Below are positions 7,863 through 18,714 of a stretch of DNA of 54,297 nucleotides, piece by piece. Position 1 is the stretch's first letter, and the number at the start of each line of letters is the position of its first letter. The notes beneath the pieces were generated by a model, which did no database searches, was not told the origin of the DNA, and was given only the letters and a program-made list of their open reading frames with translations. The DNA is from an uncultured Collinsella sp. (lineage in GTDB: Bacteria > Actinomycetota > Coriobacteriia > Coriobacteriales > Coriobacteriaceae). The position numbers and the translations under genes are program-made. The stretch is from the NCBI GenBank assembly GCA_958427145.1, contig CAUAAZ010000011.1, forward strand, positions 1-54,297, in the 5' to 3' direction.

Positions 7863-8783
7863 CTACACGCGCAGGTAGCGGCGCATGGCGATGGCAGAAC
7901 CAAAGAGACCGATAATCACACCGACCAGAATCAGCGCAGCATAGGTCACCAGGTAGTACTGCATCGGCAGGGCAAACGACATCCAGCCGATGCTCTCCTG
8001 CAGACGCGGAATCATCAGATTGCGCAGCAGCTCCAGAACGCCGATGGAAAGCAGCGAGCCCAAAATGGCCTGCAGCACGCCCTCGGTGATAAACGGGCCA
8101 CGAATGAAGCCGTTACTGGCGCCGACCAGACGCATAATCGCAATCTCACGACGACGCGCCGTGATGGACAGGCGAATCGTGTTGTTGATGAAGATGAATG
8201 CGATAAAGGTCAGAAGACCAACGAGCACCACGGCGGCGATGCGGATGTAGTTGGTCACCTGGAACAGGCGGCTCACTTCCTCCTGGCCGTACAGCACGCT
8301 CGCGTTGACGTCGCCGTCATCCGCGATCTTCTGGAAATCGGCATCCTTCTTGAGCTTCTTTGCCGTGCTCTCGACCTTGGACGGATCGTCCATCTCAATA
8401 GCGAAGGAAGCCGGCAGCGGGTTCTGGCCATCGAGCGCGCTCATGGTGGCGTCGGCGTTGCCCGACATCTTGCTCGTATACTCGGCCAGCGCGTCGTCCT
8501 TGTCCTTATAGGTCACGGACTTGACGTTATTCCACGTCTTAAGCTCGGCCTCAAAAGCCTGAACATCGGCCTGATCGGCGTCATCACTAATGAACGCGTT
8601 GATGACAACCTGATCCTCGACGGTGCCGATCACGGAGTTCAGCATCGCAGAGCCCATGATGAACAGGCCGATGATAAACAGCGAAAGGAAGATCGTGATG
8701 ACGGCGCCGAGCGAGGTAGTCCAGTTACGGAAGAAGTGGCTGATTGCCTCTTTGAAGGAGTAGCCCACGTTAGTTGGTGCCAT
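7863..8783 (-). CDS. ftsX: Cell division ABC-type permease FtsX (306 aa)
   Basis: The membrane subunit of FtsEX, which couples cytoplasmic ATP hydrolysis to activation of peptidoglycan hydrolases at the division site. Membrane helix 1 is at residues 23-47. A large extracellular domain (about 50-170) follows, then three helices (about 175-205, 225-255 and 275-300) with the conserved TARRREIAIMRLVGASNGFI cytoplasmic segment. The ATG lies 14 bases inside the end of ftsE, with GGAGG upstream, so the two are translationally coupled. Its length is typical. No hydrolase partner gene is adjacent. Confidence 0.95.
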   Translation of the reverse strand: MAPTNVGYSFKEAISHFFRNWTTSLGAVITIFLSLFIIGLFIMGSAMLNSVIGTVEDQVVINAFISDDADQADVQAFEAELKTWNNVKSVTYKDKDDALAEYTSKMSGNADATMSALDGQNPLPASFAIEMDDPSKVESTAKKLKKDADFQKIADDGDVNASVLYGQEEVSRLFQVTNYIRIAAVVLVGLLTFIAFIFINNTIRLSITARRREIAIMRLVGASNGFIRGPFITEGVLQAILGSLLSIGVLELLRNLMIPRLQESIGWMSFALPMQYYLVTYAALILVGVIIGLFGSAIAMRRYLRV

Positions 8784-9990
8784 AGTTGCCGTAACCTCCC
8801 CTCTCCTGGTCGCGGATGACGTGGCCGCCCTCGAGGGCGATCACGCGACGGTGCATGCTATCGACCATCTCGCGGTCGTGCGTGGCGACGATCACGGTGG
8901 TGCCGGTGCGGTTAATACGCTCAAGCAGCTTCATGATGCCCAGCGAGATCGCCGGGTCGAGGTTGCCCGTGGGCTCGTCGCAGATCAGCAGCGGCGGACG
9001 GTTGACCATAGCACGGGCGACGGCAACGCGCTGCTGCTCGCCACCGGAAAGCTGGTCGGGCAGCGAGTCCATCTGATCGGCCAGACCGACCAGGCGCAGC
9101 ACCTCGGGCACCTGGCTGCGAATGACGCCCTTGGGCTTGCCGATGCACTGCAGGGCAAACGCCACGTTTTCGTAGGCGGTCTTTTGCGGCAGAAGCTTAA
9201 AGTCCTGGAACACGGCGCCAATCTGGCGGCGCAGGAACGGAACCTTGCGGTTCTTGATCTTCATGAGGTCCTGACCGGCAACCAGGATGCGGCCGCTCGT
9301 CGGCTTGACGTCGCGGTTGAGCGTCGACAGCAGCGTGGTCTTACCCGAGCCGGAGTGACCGACCAGGAAGACGAACTCGCCCGGATAGATCTCGATGTTG
9401 ATGTCGTCGAGTGCAGGCTTGTTGGGCTGTGCCGGATAGATCTTGGTGACATGCTCCATAAGGATGACGGGCTCGACACCGGCCTGCTTGGCCATCTTCT
9501 TGCGGCTGGCCTGCGGATCGATGGGCGCAAACACCGACGTAAAATCGGGGTTGTTGAGCGCGTTATCGAGGCTTGCGACCTCGGCTGCCTGATCGCTCTC
9601 GACCACCGGGGCAGCAGGCTGCGTGGGGTCGGGAATAGCGGCAAAGAGACCGGACTGCGCAGGCTGAGGAGCCGGCGTCGCAGGGGCCAAGGGGTCGGGA
9701 ATGCCGGCCATGGTAGGCTGCGGCGTGGCGGCACCAGCCTGAGGCTGCTCCACGCGAGCGGTCACGGCCTGAACGGGCTCAAAACCCGCCGTGCCGGAAA
9801 GCGCGACATCGCTGGTTGGATTGTAGGCAAAGGGATCGGATGCCGGCTGTGCCTGATCTGCCGGCTGAGCGGGGGCCTGAGCAACAGGCTGGCCCTCTGA
9901 ATCCGGAGTGGCGAAACGACTGCCCTGGACGCCTGCCTGCGTCTTGGGGGCATCATCGCCCGCACCGGAGGTACGGAAGTGGTTACCCAC
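8770..9990 (-). CDS. ftsE: Cell division ATP-binding protein FtsE with long N-terminal extension (406 aa)
   Basis: The ATPase of FtsEX. The ABC domain begins near residue 176. Walker A is GHSGSGKTT (211-219), followed by a Q-loop VFQDFKLLP, signature LSGGEQQ, Walker B LLICDEPTGNLD and a switch ATHDREMVD. Family members are usually about 220-230 residues. Here about 170 extra N-terminal residues are rich in Ala, Pro and Gln and look disordered. The GTG start at 9990 has AAGGAG five bases upstream, so the extension appears genuinely translated. An internal Met-166 has only a weak AAGAAG upstream and could give a short form. A tether or protein-docking role for the tail is my inference. Confidence 0.93.
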   Translation of the reverse strand: MGNHFRTSGAGDDAPKTQAGVQGSRFATPDSEGQPVAQAPAQPADQAQPASDPFAYNPTSDVALSGTAGFEPVQAVTARVEQPQAGAATPQPTMAGIPDPLAPATPAPQPAQSGLFAAIPDPTQPAAPVVESDQAAEVASLDNALNNPDFTSVFAPIDPQASRKKMAKQAGVEPVILMEHVTKIYPAQPNKPALDDINIEIYPGEFVFLVGHSGSGKTTLLSTLNRDVKPTSGRILVAGQDLMKIKNRKVPFLRRQIGAVFQDFKLLPQKTAYENVAFALQCIGKPKGVIRSQVPEVLRLVGLADQMDSLPDQLSGGEQQRVAVARAMVNRPPLLICDEPTGNLDPAISLGIMKLLERINRTGTTVIVATHDREMVDSMHRRVIALEGGHVIRDQERGGYGNYGTN

Positions 9991-10094
9991 TGGTGCTCCT
10001 TATCGTCGTGCGTTTAAACTACATGAGCGCTTTATATTTTAGCAGCATTAACTTTGCTGCACATAAGAAGCATGGCGTGCTTAGGGATCCCGTC

Positions 10095-10217
10095 GGCCGG
10101 GCACAGGGTTACTCTCCAAATCGTCCTCGGACATGTCGGAGCCCCAGCTGCGCGCTTCGCGCGGCGGGGGCTCCTCCGTCCTGCGGAAAGATTTGGGAGG
10201 CAACCCTGTGCCCGGCC
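10095..10217. repeat. Large cruciform-like inverted repeat (possible structured RNA)
   Basis: Perfect 16-base arms, GGCCGGGCACAGGGTT and its complement, enclose a second helix (CTCTCCAAATC with GATTTGGGAG), a third helix (GGAGCCCC with GGGGCTCC) and an apical GCGCG/CGCGC hairpin. The internal loops are asymmetric. Total length is 123 bases. No coding frame explains it. Confidence 0.8.
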
Positions 10218-10345
10218 TGCGATAACTAAGGGGTCGCCGCGTTTTGCTTGGGTGCAGCAGCGCCGCGCTCGTGGGTTGTCTGAATTGCGCTTTGCCGATA
10301 TATGCCCTTTTCCCTGATGGGACCGTGCTTGAGGGGCGTCTTCAT

Positions 10346-10414
10346 AAGTTGCGGTGAAATAGGGACTGTTTTACCAGTTAAAAGGTCTAATCAGTCCCTA
10401 TTTCACCGCAACTT
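10346..10414. repeat. Palindromic repeat P1, copy 2
   Basis: This is the most perfect copy: 23-base arms AAGTTGCGGTGAAATAGGGA(CTG) and complement are identical, with a loop of 23 bases. It lies about 90 bases upstream of the zinc-ribbon gene. Confidence 0.92.
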
Positions 10415-10502
10415 TAATTAAGGCTAATTGTTGCGCAACTCGGATTTGAATAATCGCTTTACATTGGCCTCGATTGGAACGTCTATGGTTGTGGGGGCTG
10501 GT

Positions 10503-11234
10503 ATGAATTGTCCTTATTGTGGTACTGAGTTGCGCAATGGCGTGAGGTATTGCACAACATGTGGGGTTACCATCCATGGCATGTCGACTAATTCTGCAAT
10601 TCGGGTAAAGCCTCGGAATCACATTGCGGTTGTTCTTACCTGCATGTTGGCAATTGCCATTGTCGGCGGCAGTTGTTTGGGTCTTCATCTGCGGCAAGCA
10701 TTGTCTTGTTTTATATCGGCTCATTCGGAGCATGCTATTGTGCTCAACATCTCTGCCGCAGGTTGGGATACCGATAACGGGGCCTCACGCGTCCCGATAC
10801 ACATTACGGGCAAGACCGTCGACGGGATAACGGTCGACAAGGTTGAGTTCGTCGCCTCCGACGGTTCCGGTATCAGCCTCATTCAAGGTGTGTACACACT
10901 CGAGGCGGCAGGTTCCCCCATCGCCACCGATGGCAAGATTTATCAAATTCCCTGTACGAGCGCGACGCTCGTCCTCGACGATGTCTTTGCCGCAGGCGAA
11001 ACAATCAATCTCGCCGAGCTCGCTGAGCAGGATTCGATACTCACCTTCTGCCCCATGGATGCCGGCGATATGACCAACGACGAAATCTATGATGCCGCCC
11101 TACTCGCCATGCCATATAAAGGCGACGACGCCCCCGATGTTGCCGCACTGTGCCAGGCAGCAATCAATCGTCGTGCCGCCGCCAGCAAAAGCGAGAACGC
11201 CTTCGAAAGTTGCGGTGAAATACGGATTAATTGA
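10503..11234 (+). CDS. Zinc-ribbon single-span membrane protein of unknown function (243 aa)
   Basis: The N-terminus is a zinc ribbon (CPYCG at residues 3-7, CTTCG at about 19-23). Next comes one membrane segment, roughly residues 42-66 (HIAVVLTCMLAIAIVGGSCLGL), and an extracellular domain of about 170 residues. This layout is common in Coriobacteriia and Firmicutes proteins that start with a zinc-ribbon tag; their role is mostly unknown. ATG 10503 has GTGGGGG upstream, and an in-frame ATG at 10482 is an alternative. The last codons and the TGA stop lie inside a P1 palindromic repeat (from 11218), so the repeat has replaced or trimmed the original C-terminus. No operon partner is visible. Confidence 0.72.
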   Translation: MNCPYCGTELRNGVRYCTTCGVTIHGMSTNSAIRVKPRNHIAVVLTCMLAIAIVGGSCLGLHLRQALSCFISAHSEHAIVLNISAAGWDTDNGASRVPIHITGKTVDGITVDKVEFVASDGSGISLIQGVYTLEAAGSPIATDGKIYQIPCTSATLVLDDVFAAGETINLAELAEQDSILTFCPMDAGDMTNDEIYDAALLAMPYKGDDAPDVAALCQAAINRRAAASKSENAFESCGEIRIN

Positions 11235-11274
11235 GCCTTAAAGCTGGCAAAACAGTCCTTATTTCACCGCAACT
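11218..11274. repeat. Palindromic repeat P1, copy 3 (overlaps a stop codon)
   Basis: The left arm AGTTGCGGTGAAATACGGA is less perfect than in copy 2 and the loop is shorter. Bases 11218-11234 encode the last residues and stop of the zinc-ribbon protein. Confidence 0.88.
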
Positions 11275-11280
11275 GAAACA

Positions 11281-11305
11281 GGGGCGCTCTCCAAGAGAGC
11301 GCCCC
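11281..11305 (-). terminator. Hairpin terminator of the transketolase operon
   Basis: GGGGCGCTCT and AGAGCGCCCC form a perfect 10-bp stem with a five-base loop, followed by TGTTTC on the minus strand. It lies between convergent genes and may serve both strands. Confidence 0.75.
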
Positions 11306-11377
11306 TGCCGGGTTTCCATAGTACTGGCGAAACAGTTTTATAGTTCTGGCGAAGCAGTCCTTGAGATCCGCCTTGCC

Positions 11378-12319
11378 TTATGCCAAGAACTCCTTGGTGG
11401 TCGCCACGATGTTGGCGGCGTCCAGGCCGTACTTGTGCAGGAGCTCGGCGCCCGGGCCGGACTCACCGAAGGTGTCGTTGACGCCGATCTTCTTGAGCGG
11501 CGTCGGGCACTGCTCGCACAGGACGTCGGCAACGGCGCTGCCCAGGCCGCCGATCACGGAGTGCTCCTCGACGGTCACGACGTGGCCGGTCTTGGTGGCG
11601 CTCTTGACGATCAGGTCGGCGTCGATGGGCTTGATGGTGTGCATGTTGATGACCTCGGCGTCGATGCCCTCGGCAGCGAGCTGCTCGGCGGCCTCGAGAG
11701 CCTCGCCGACCATCAGGCCGCAGGCGATGATGGTCACATCGGCGCCCTCGCGCATGACAATGCCCTTACCCAACTCGAACTTGTAGGTCTCGGGGTCGTT
11801 GATAACCGGCGAGGCCAAACGGGCGAAGCGCATGTACACCGGACCGTCGCACTCGTAGGCGGCGCGCGTCACGGCGCGGGCCTCCACGTCGTCGGCGGGA
11901 ACAATCACGGTCATGCCGGGGATGACGCGCATCAGGGCGATATCCTCGCAGCACTGGTGCGTGGCGCCATCCTCGCCCACCGAAATACCGGCGTGCGTGG
12001 CACCGATCTTAACGTTAAGGTGCGGGTAGCCGATGGAGTTACGGACCTGCTCAAAGGCGCGACCGGCAGCGAACATGGCAAAGGTGCTCGCGAAGGCAAC
12101 ACGACCGGTGGTCGCGATACCGGCGGCAACACCCATCAGGTTGCTCTCGGCGATACCCACGTCGAAAAAGCGGTCGGGGCAAGCGGCCTTAAATTTGCCG
12201 GTCTGCGTGGCGGCGGCCAGGTCGGCGTCGAGGACCACAAAGTCATCGTGCTCGTTGGCGAGCTCGACGAGGGCCTCGCCGTAGCTTACGCGCGTGGCGA
12301 TTTTCTTGACGTCTGCCAT
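11378..12319 (-). CDS. Transketolase, C-terminal subunit (313 aa)
   Basis: One half of a split transketolase of the non-oxidative pentose phosphate pathway, which moves two-carbon units between sugar phosphates. This subunit carries the pyrimidine-binding domain (residues 5-170, with LDADLAAATQTGKF and GIAESNLMGVAAGIATTG, where the glutamate activates the cofactor) and the transketolase C-terminal domain (about 190-305, VTVEEHSVIGGLGSAVADVL). It follows the N-terminal subunit with one base between genes. The ATG at 12319 is chosen because the conserved domain starts there; a GAGAGGAG sequence lies inside the upstream gene. Both halves are needed for activity. Confidence 0.93.
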   Translation of the reverse strand: MADVKKIATRVSYGEALVELANEHDDFVVLDADLAAATQTGKFKAACPDRFFDVGIAESNLMGVAAGIATTGRVAFASTFAMFAAGRAFEQVRNSIGYPHLNVKIGATHAGISVGEDGATHQCCEDIALMRVIPGMTVIVPADDVEARAVTRAAYECDGPVYMRFARLASPVINDPETYKFELGKGIVMREGADVTIIACGLMVGEALEAAEQLAAEGIDAEVINMHTIKPIDADLIVKSATKTGHVVTVEEHSVIGGLGSAVADVLCEQCPTPLKKIGVNDTFGESGPGAELLHKYGLDAANIVATTKEFLA

Positions 12320-12320
12320 C

Positions 12321-13151
12321 CTAGAGCTCCTCTCCGGCGGCCGTGAGCTCTGCCATGGCCTGCTCAAACTGTTCATCGTTGGGGGCCTTGCCGTGCCAAC
12401 CAACCTGGTTCTCCATAAAGGAAACGCCCTTGCCCTTCATGGTCTCGGCGATAATGGCGGTCGGCTGCCCCTTGGTGGCGCGAGCCTCGGCAAAGGCGGC
12501 GCGGATCTGGTCGAAGTCGTTGCCGTCGGCGAGCTCCACCACGTGGAACTTAAAGGCGCGGAACTTGTCGGCGAGCGGCATGGGGTCGTTGACCTCCTCG
12601 ACGGGGCCGTCGATCTGCAGGCCGTTGTGGTCGACGATCACGCAGAGGTTATCGAGCTGCTGGTTGCCGGCAAACATGGCGGCCTCCCAGACCTGGCCCT
12701 CCTCGCTCTCGCCATCGCCCAGCAGGGCGTACGTGCGGTAAGTATCGCCCCAGTGCTTGGCGGCAACCGCCATGCCCACGGCGGCGGAAATGCCCTGGCC
12801 GAGCGAACCGGTGGACATGTCAACGCCCGGGGTGTCGTTCATGTTGGGATGACCCTGCAGGTGACTGCCGATGTGGCGCAGCGTCTCGAGATCCTCCTTG
12901 GGGAAGAACCCACGCTCGGCGAGCACGGCGTACAGGCCCGGAGCGCAATGGCCCTTGGAGAGCACAAAACGATCGCGGTCGGCCTTGCGGGGATCGGCCG
13001 GGTCGACGTTCATTTCCTCAAAATACAGATAGGTCATGATATCGGCAGCGCCGAGCGAACCGCCCGGATGGCCGGACTTGGCAGCGTGCACGCCGGTGAC
13101 GATGCCCTTCCTTACCTCGTTGGCAACCTTTTTGAGCTCTTCGTCGCTCAT
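12321..13151 (-). CDS. Transketolase, N-terminal (thiamine diphosphate) subunit (276 aa)
   Basis: The thiamine diphosphate-binding half of split transketolase. It shows the substrate-phosphate region HAAKSGHPGGSLGAADIM near residues 22-39, SKGHCAPGLYAVLAERGFF, and the cofactor motif GDGESEEGQVWEAAMFAGN (GDG followed by N) around residues 146-166. At 276 residues it has only the PP domain; the rest is encoded by the next gene. AAAGGAAG precedes the ATG. Split transketolases occur in many anaerobic Gram-positives and archaea, so this is an established arrangement, not a break. Confidence 0.94.
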   Translation of the reverse strand: MSDEELKKVANEVRKGIVTGVHAAKSGHPGGSLGAADIMTYLYFEEMNVDPADPRKADRDRFVLSKGHCAPGLYAVLAERGFFPKEDLETLRHIGSHLQGHPNMNDTPGVDMSTGSLGQGISAAVGMAVAAKHWGDTYRTYALLGDGESEEGQVWEAAMFAGNQQLDNLCVIVDHNGLQIDGPVEEVNDPMPLADKFRAFKFHVVELADGNDFDQIRAAFAEARATKGQPTAIIAETMKGKGVSFMENQVGWHGKAPNDEQFEQAMAELTAAGEEL

Positions 13152-13358
13152 TGTGCCTTCCTTTCATCCTCATTAGACAAAATGCGCACGGCACCGAAGG
13201 TAATCCCAACACAGCCGCAATGCACGTACGTCATTCATTATGCTGGAAACTGATGGCTTTACCAGAGTTTTTATCATTATTTGAACAATTAAGCAGGCAG
13301 AACCGCTGATGAAACGGTTTATCAATGTGAACGTCTTTTGGATGGAACGCGGTCGCCC

Positions 13359-14249
13359 CTACGCGCTAATGTCCTTGAATCCCTCGCCGAAGGCTTCCGT
13401 AACGTCAGCGACCGTCACAATGGCGTGAGGATCGCGCTCGCGCACGATCGTCTTGAGGGTATTGAGCTCTCGACGGCTCACGATGACCATAATCACCGGC
13501 TTCTCGGCACCCGAATACATGCCAGTCGCCTTAAACTTGGTACAACCACGACCCAGGCCATACATGATATCGGCAGCGATATCAGGGAACTTGTCCGAGA
13601 TGATGAGGACCATACGGCGTTTGTTGCCACCATCGACCACGGCATCGATCACGTAGCCGCTAATGACCATCGAAAGGCCTGCATATAGTGCGTTTTCGAT
13701 TGAAAAGACCGGAGCCGACAGCGCGCATACGGCAACATCGATCGCCATGACGGTCGAGCCCACCGGCAGCGAGGTGTTACGCGAGATGATTTGGCCAATC
13801 GTGTCCGAGCCGCCGGTGTTGGCGCCGGCGCGCAACACCATGCCGTAACCGATGCCCGTAATAATGCCGCCCCACATAGCGGGAAGCATCAGGTCCGCAT
13901 CCGCCAGAGGTGCTACAAACGGGGCGAACAGATCGGTAAAGAAGCCCAGAAGCACAAAGCCCGTCGCGGTCTGCACCACGTAGAACATGCCGCCCTCGCG
14001 CATAACGACCAGCAGCAGCAAGGCATTCATCACGATGGTCTGGATACCGACGGGAAGCGACACGCCTCGCGCCGCGCCGACCGCCTGGATAATAGTCGCA
14101 AGGCCCGTAACGCCACCGGCGGCAAGACCGTTGGGAATCAAAAACAGGTCGGTCGCGATGGCGGCCAAGGCACACCCCAACATGATCTGGGGCAGGTCGT
14201 GAAAGAAGTTCATCGAAAGAATGCGCTTGATGTCCAGACGATATGCCAT
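13359..14249 (-). CDS. YitT/DUF2179-family membrane protein (296 aa)
   Basis: A membrane protein of the YitT family. Five to six hydrophobic segments occupy residues 15-205, with the family features GCALAAIATDLFLIPNGLAAGG and GANTGGSDTIGQIISR. A soluble C-terminal DUF2179 domain of about 90 residues follows (MVLIISDKFPDIAADIM, then TGMYSGAEKPVIMVIVSRRE). The function is not established for the family. The ATG at 14247-14249 with GGGAGG upstream is preferred over the longer frame. It is transcribed alone after the prfB terminator. The space to the transketolase genes (13152-13358) holds only AT-rich sequence and a short AACCG/CGGTT hairpin. Confidence 0.88.
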   Translation of the reverse strand: MAYRLDIKRILSMNFFHDLPQIMLGCALAAIATDLFLIPNGLAAGGVTGLATIIQAVGAARGVSLPVGIQTIVMNALLLLVVMREGGMFYVVQTATGFVLLGFFTDLFAPFVAPLADADLMLPAMWGGIITGIGYGMVLRAGANTGGSDTIGQIISRNTSLPVGSTVMAIDVAVCALSAPVFSIENALYAGLSMVISGYVIDAVVDGGNKRRMVLIISDKFPDIAADIMYGLGRGCTKFKATGMYSGAEKPVIMVIVSRRELNTLKTIVRERDPHAIVTVADVTEAFGEGFKDISA

Positions 14250-14264
14250 GCTGCCTCCCTCAAA

Positions 14265-14290
14265 AAAGCGCACCCAAACGGATGCGCTTT
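14265..14290 (-). terminator. Intrinsic terminator of secA-prfB
   Basis: AAAGCGCA and TGCGCTTT arms with a 10-base loop are followed by six T residues on the minus strand. It ends just before the YitT gene start. Confidence 0.88.
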
Positions 14291-14412
14291 GAACTTCTTC
14301 TTGTATTCGATTCTACCGATTCGCCGGACAAAAACCACCCCTGCGCAGGGTTTGTTCTGGATACAAACCCGTCCAACCGTTGGACTTGGCATCGGCTTGA
14401 AGCCACGATGTT

Positions 14413-15560
14413 TTAGACCTCCGAGCCTTCTGCATCGGCGTTGCCGGTCGCCCAGCGATGATAGCCAATAACAAACGGGTCCAGGTCGCCATCGTCAAGA
14501 ACTGCCTCGACATTGCTGGTCTCCACGCCCGTGCGTAGGTCCTTGACCATCTGGTACGGGTAGAGCACGTAGCTGCGAATCTGGTTGCCAAAACCAATCG
14601 TGGTCTTGGGTCCGCGGATCTCATCCAGAGCCTCGGCGCGCTTCTCGAGCTCAATCTCGTACAGGCGAGCCTTGAGGATCTGCATGCACGCAGCCTTGTT
14701 CTGAATCTGGCTGCGCTCGTTTTGGCAGGTAACCACAATGCCGCTGGGAAAATGCGTTACGCGCACAGCAGAGTCGGTGGTGTTGACGCCCTGACCGCCC
14801 GGGCCGCTCGCGTGGTACACGTCCACGCGGATGTCGTCGGGGTTGATCTCGATGTCGATATCATCGGGCAGTACGGGAATGACCTCGACGCCGGCAAATG
14901 TAGTCTGACGGCGCTTCTTATCATCGGTGGGGCTAATACGTACCAGACGGTGCACACCGGCCTCGGCACGCAGCATGCCAAAGGCATCCTTGCCTTCGAC
15001 GGTAAAGGTCGCGCGATCGATGCCGATGACCTCGGCCGCGGGACAGTCGTTGATGGTGACCTTCCAGCCGCGACGCTGGCAGTACTTCATGTACATCTTA
15101 AAGAGCATGAAGGTCCAGTCCTGCGCCTCCAGACCACCCTGTCCGGGCTTGATGGTCACAATGGCATCGCCGTGATCGAACTCACCGGTAAACCAGCTCG
15201 AAAGCTCGAGCTCGTCGATAGCGCGGGCCAGGCGTTCAGCCGTGGCTGCAGCCTCCTCGCGAAGGGCGGCGGCGTCGGGGTCATCCCCCATCTCCTCGGC
15301 AAGCTCCAGCGCGGCGCGGGCATCGGAAAGCTCGCCGCGCGCGGTGTCCACGGCAGCGATATCTTCCTTGGTGCGCGCAATCTCCTCCATGGTGGCACGG
15401 GCGGCGTCGGCGTCATCCCAAAAGCCAGGGGCAACACTTTTGGCCTCGAGCTCGGACACGCGGGTTCGCTTCTCGTCCAGGTGGAGATACGACTCGACCT
15501 CACCGAGCCGGTCCGCAAACGCGTCCAGCTCGGCGGGCGTTACCTCTAAAGCCTCAGCCA

Positions 15561-15561
<1 letters not shown>
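14413..15561 (-). CDS. prfB: Peptide chain release factor 2, SPT variant (382 aa)
   Basis: RF2 releases finished proteins at UGA and UAA codons. The catalytic GGQ is at residues 255-257 (ASGPGGQGVN), where the glutamine is normally methylated. The N-terminal helical domain (1-115) and the C-terminal CQNERSQIQNKAACMQ region are standard. The tripeptide that reads the stop codon in RF2 is normally SPF; here residues 210-212 (minus strand 14934-14926) read SPT in the context VRISPTDDKKRRQT. The frame is continuous, so there is no programmed +1 frameshift. The ATG overlaps the secA stop codon (TAATG), implying translational coupling. TGA is used as a stop by several genes here, so UGA recognition must work. 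Confidence 0.95.
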
Positions 15562-18368
<2,807 letters not shown>

Positions 18369-18503
18369 GTGGTTTTCCTTTTTGGCCATCGCCCACGCCG
18401 TGCAGCTGCGGGCGAGTTAAACACAGATGATTGTACTTTAGCCAAACAAGGCGCGGCCTATACGGTCGACCTCGACCGCCACGTAATAACTACGACCCGA
18501 CCG

Positions 18504-18538
18504 ACCTGCCAAAAAGGGACTGGTTTATTTTGGCAGGT
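18504..18538. repeat. Palindromic repeat P2, copy 2 (GGGAC-core hairpin)
   Basis: The arms ACCTGCCAAAA and TTTTGGCAGGT are perfectly complementary (11 bp). The core is AGGGACTGGTTTA. It is nearly identical to 5433-5475. Confidence 0.88.
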
Positions 18539-18569
18539 TTTATCTGGGAAAACGCCGTCACTCTGCCAT

Positions 18570-18636
18570 TTGGTGCAAACCAACCCGTCCCCTTCGCACC
18601 AATCTGGTGCAATGGGAACGGGTTAGCCTGCACCAA
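18570..18636. repeat. Double hairpin with TGGTGC/GCACCA arms (P3)
   Basis: Two hairpins in opposite orientation (18571-18601 and 18605-18635) each have TGGTGC and GCACCA arms. Their cores read, on opposite strands, GGGGACGGGTT and GGGAACGGGTT. The pair together is also a larger palindrome closed by TTGGTGCA and TGCACCAA. Confidence 0.85.
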
Positions 18637-18647
18637 TAAAAAGAAAA

Positions 18648-18678
18648 GGGCCGCGCACCCAAACGGATGCGCGGCCCC
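18648..18678 (-). terminator. Intrinsic terminator of rpmE
   Basis: GGGCCGCGCA and TGCGCGGCCC arms form a 10-bp stem. The minus strand continues TTTTCTTTTT. It lies 36 bases past the rpmE stop. Confidence 0.9.
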
Positions 18679-18714
18679 TTAGCCATGAATGCGAGCGATT
18701 CCGCGGCGAGCTAT

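Larger units (their letters stand above)
9991..10502. other. Gene-free interval between ftsE and zinc-ribbon gene
   Basis: These 512 bases hold no convincing gene. They contain the large inverted repeat at 10095-10217 and the P1 palindrome at 10346-10414. The promoter of ftsE must lie near 9995-10090, but I see no consensus boxes I would defend. Confidence 0.7.
18369..18714. other. Repeat-rich interval between rpmE and secA
   Basis: These 346 bases contain no gene. From left to right on the minus strand after rpmE come a strong terminator, a double TGGTGC/GCACCA hairpin, a P2 palindrome, and about 130 bases that must include the secA promoter. I could not pick boxes with confidence. Confidence 0.7.
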
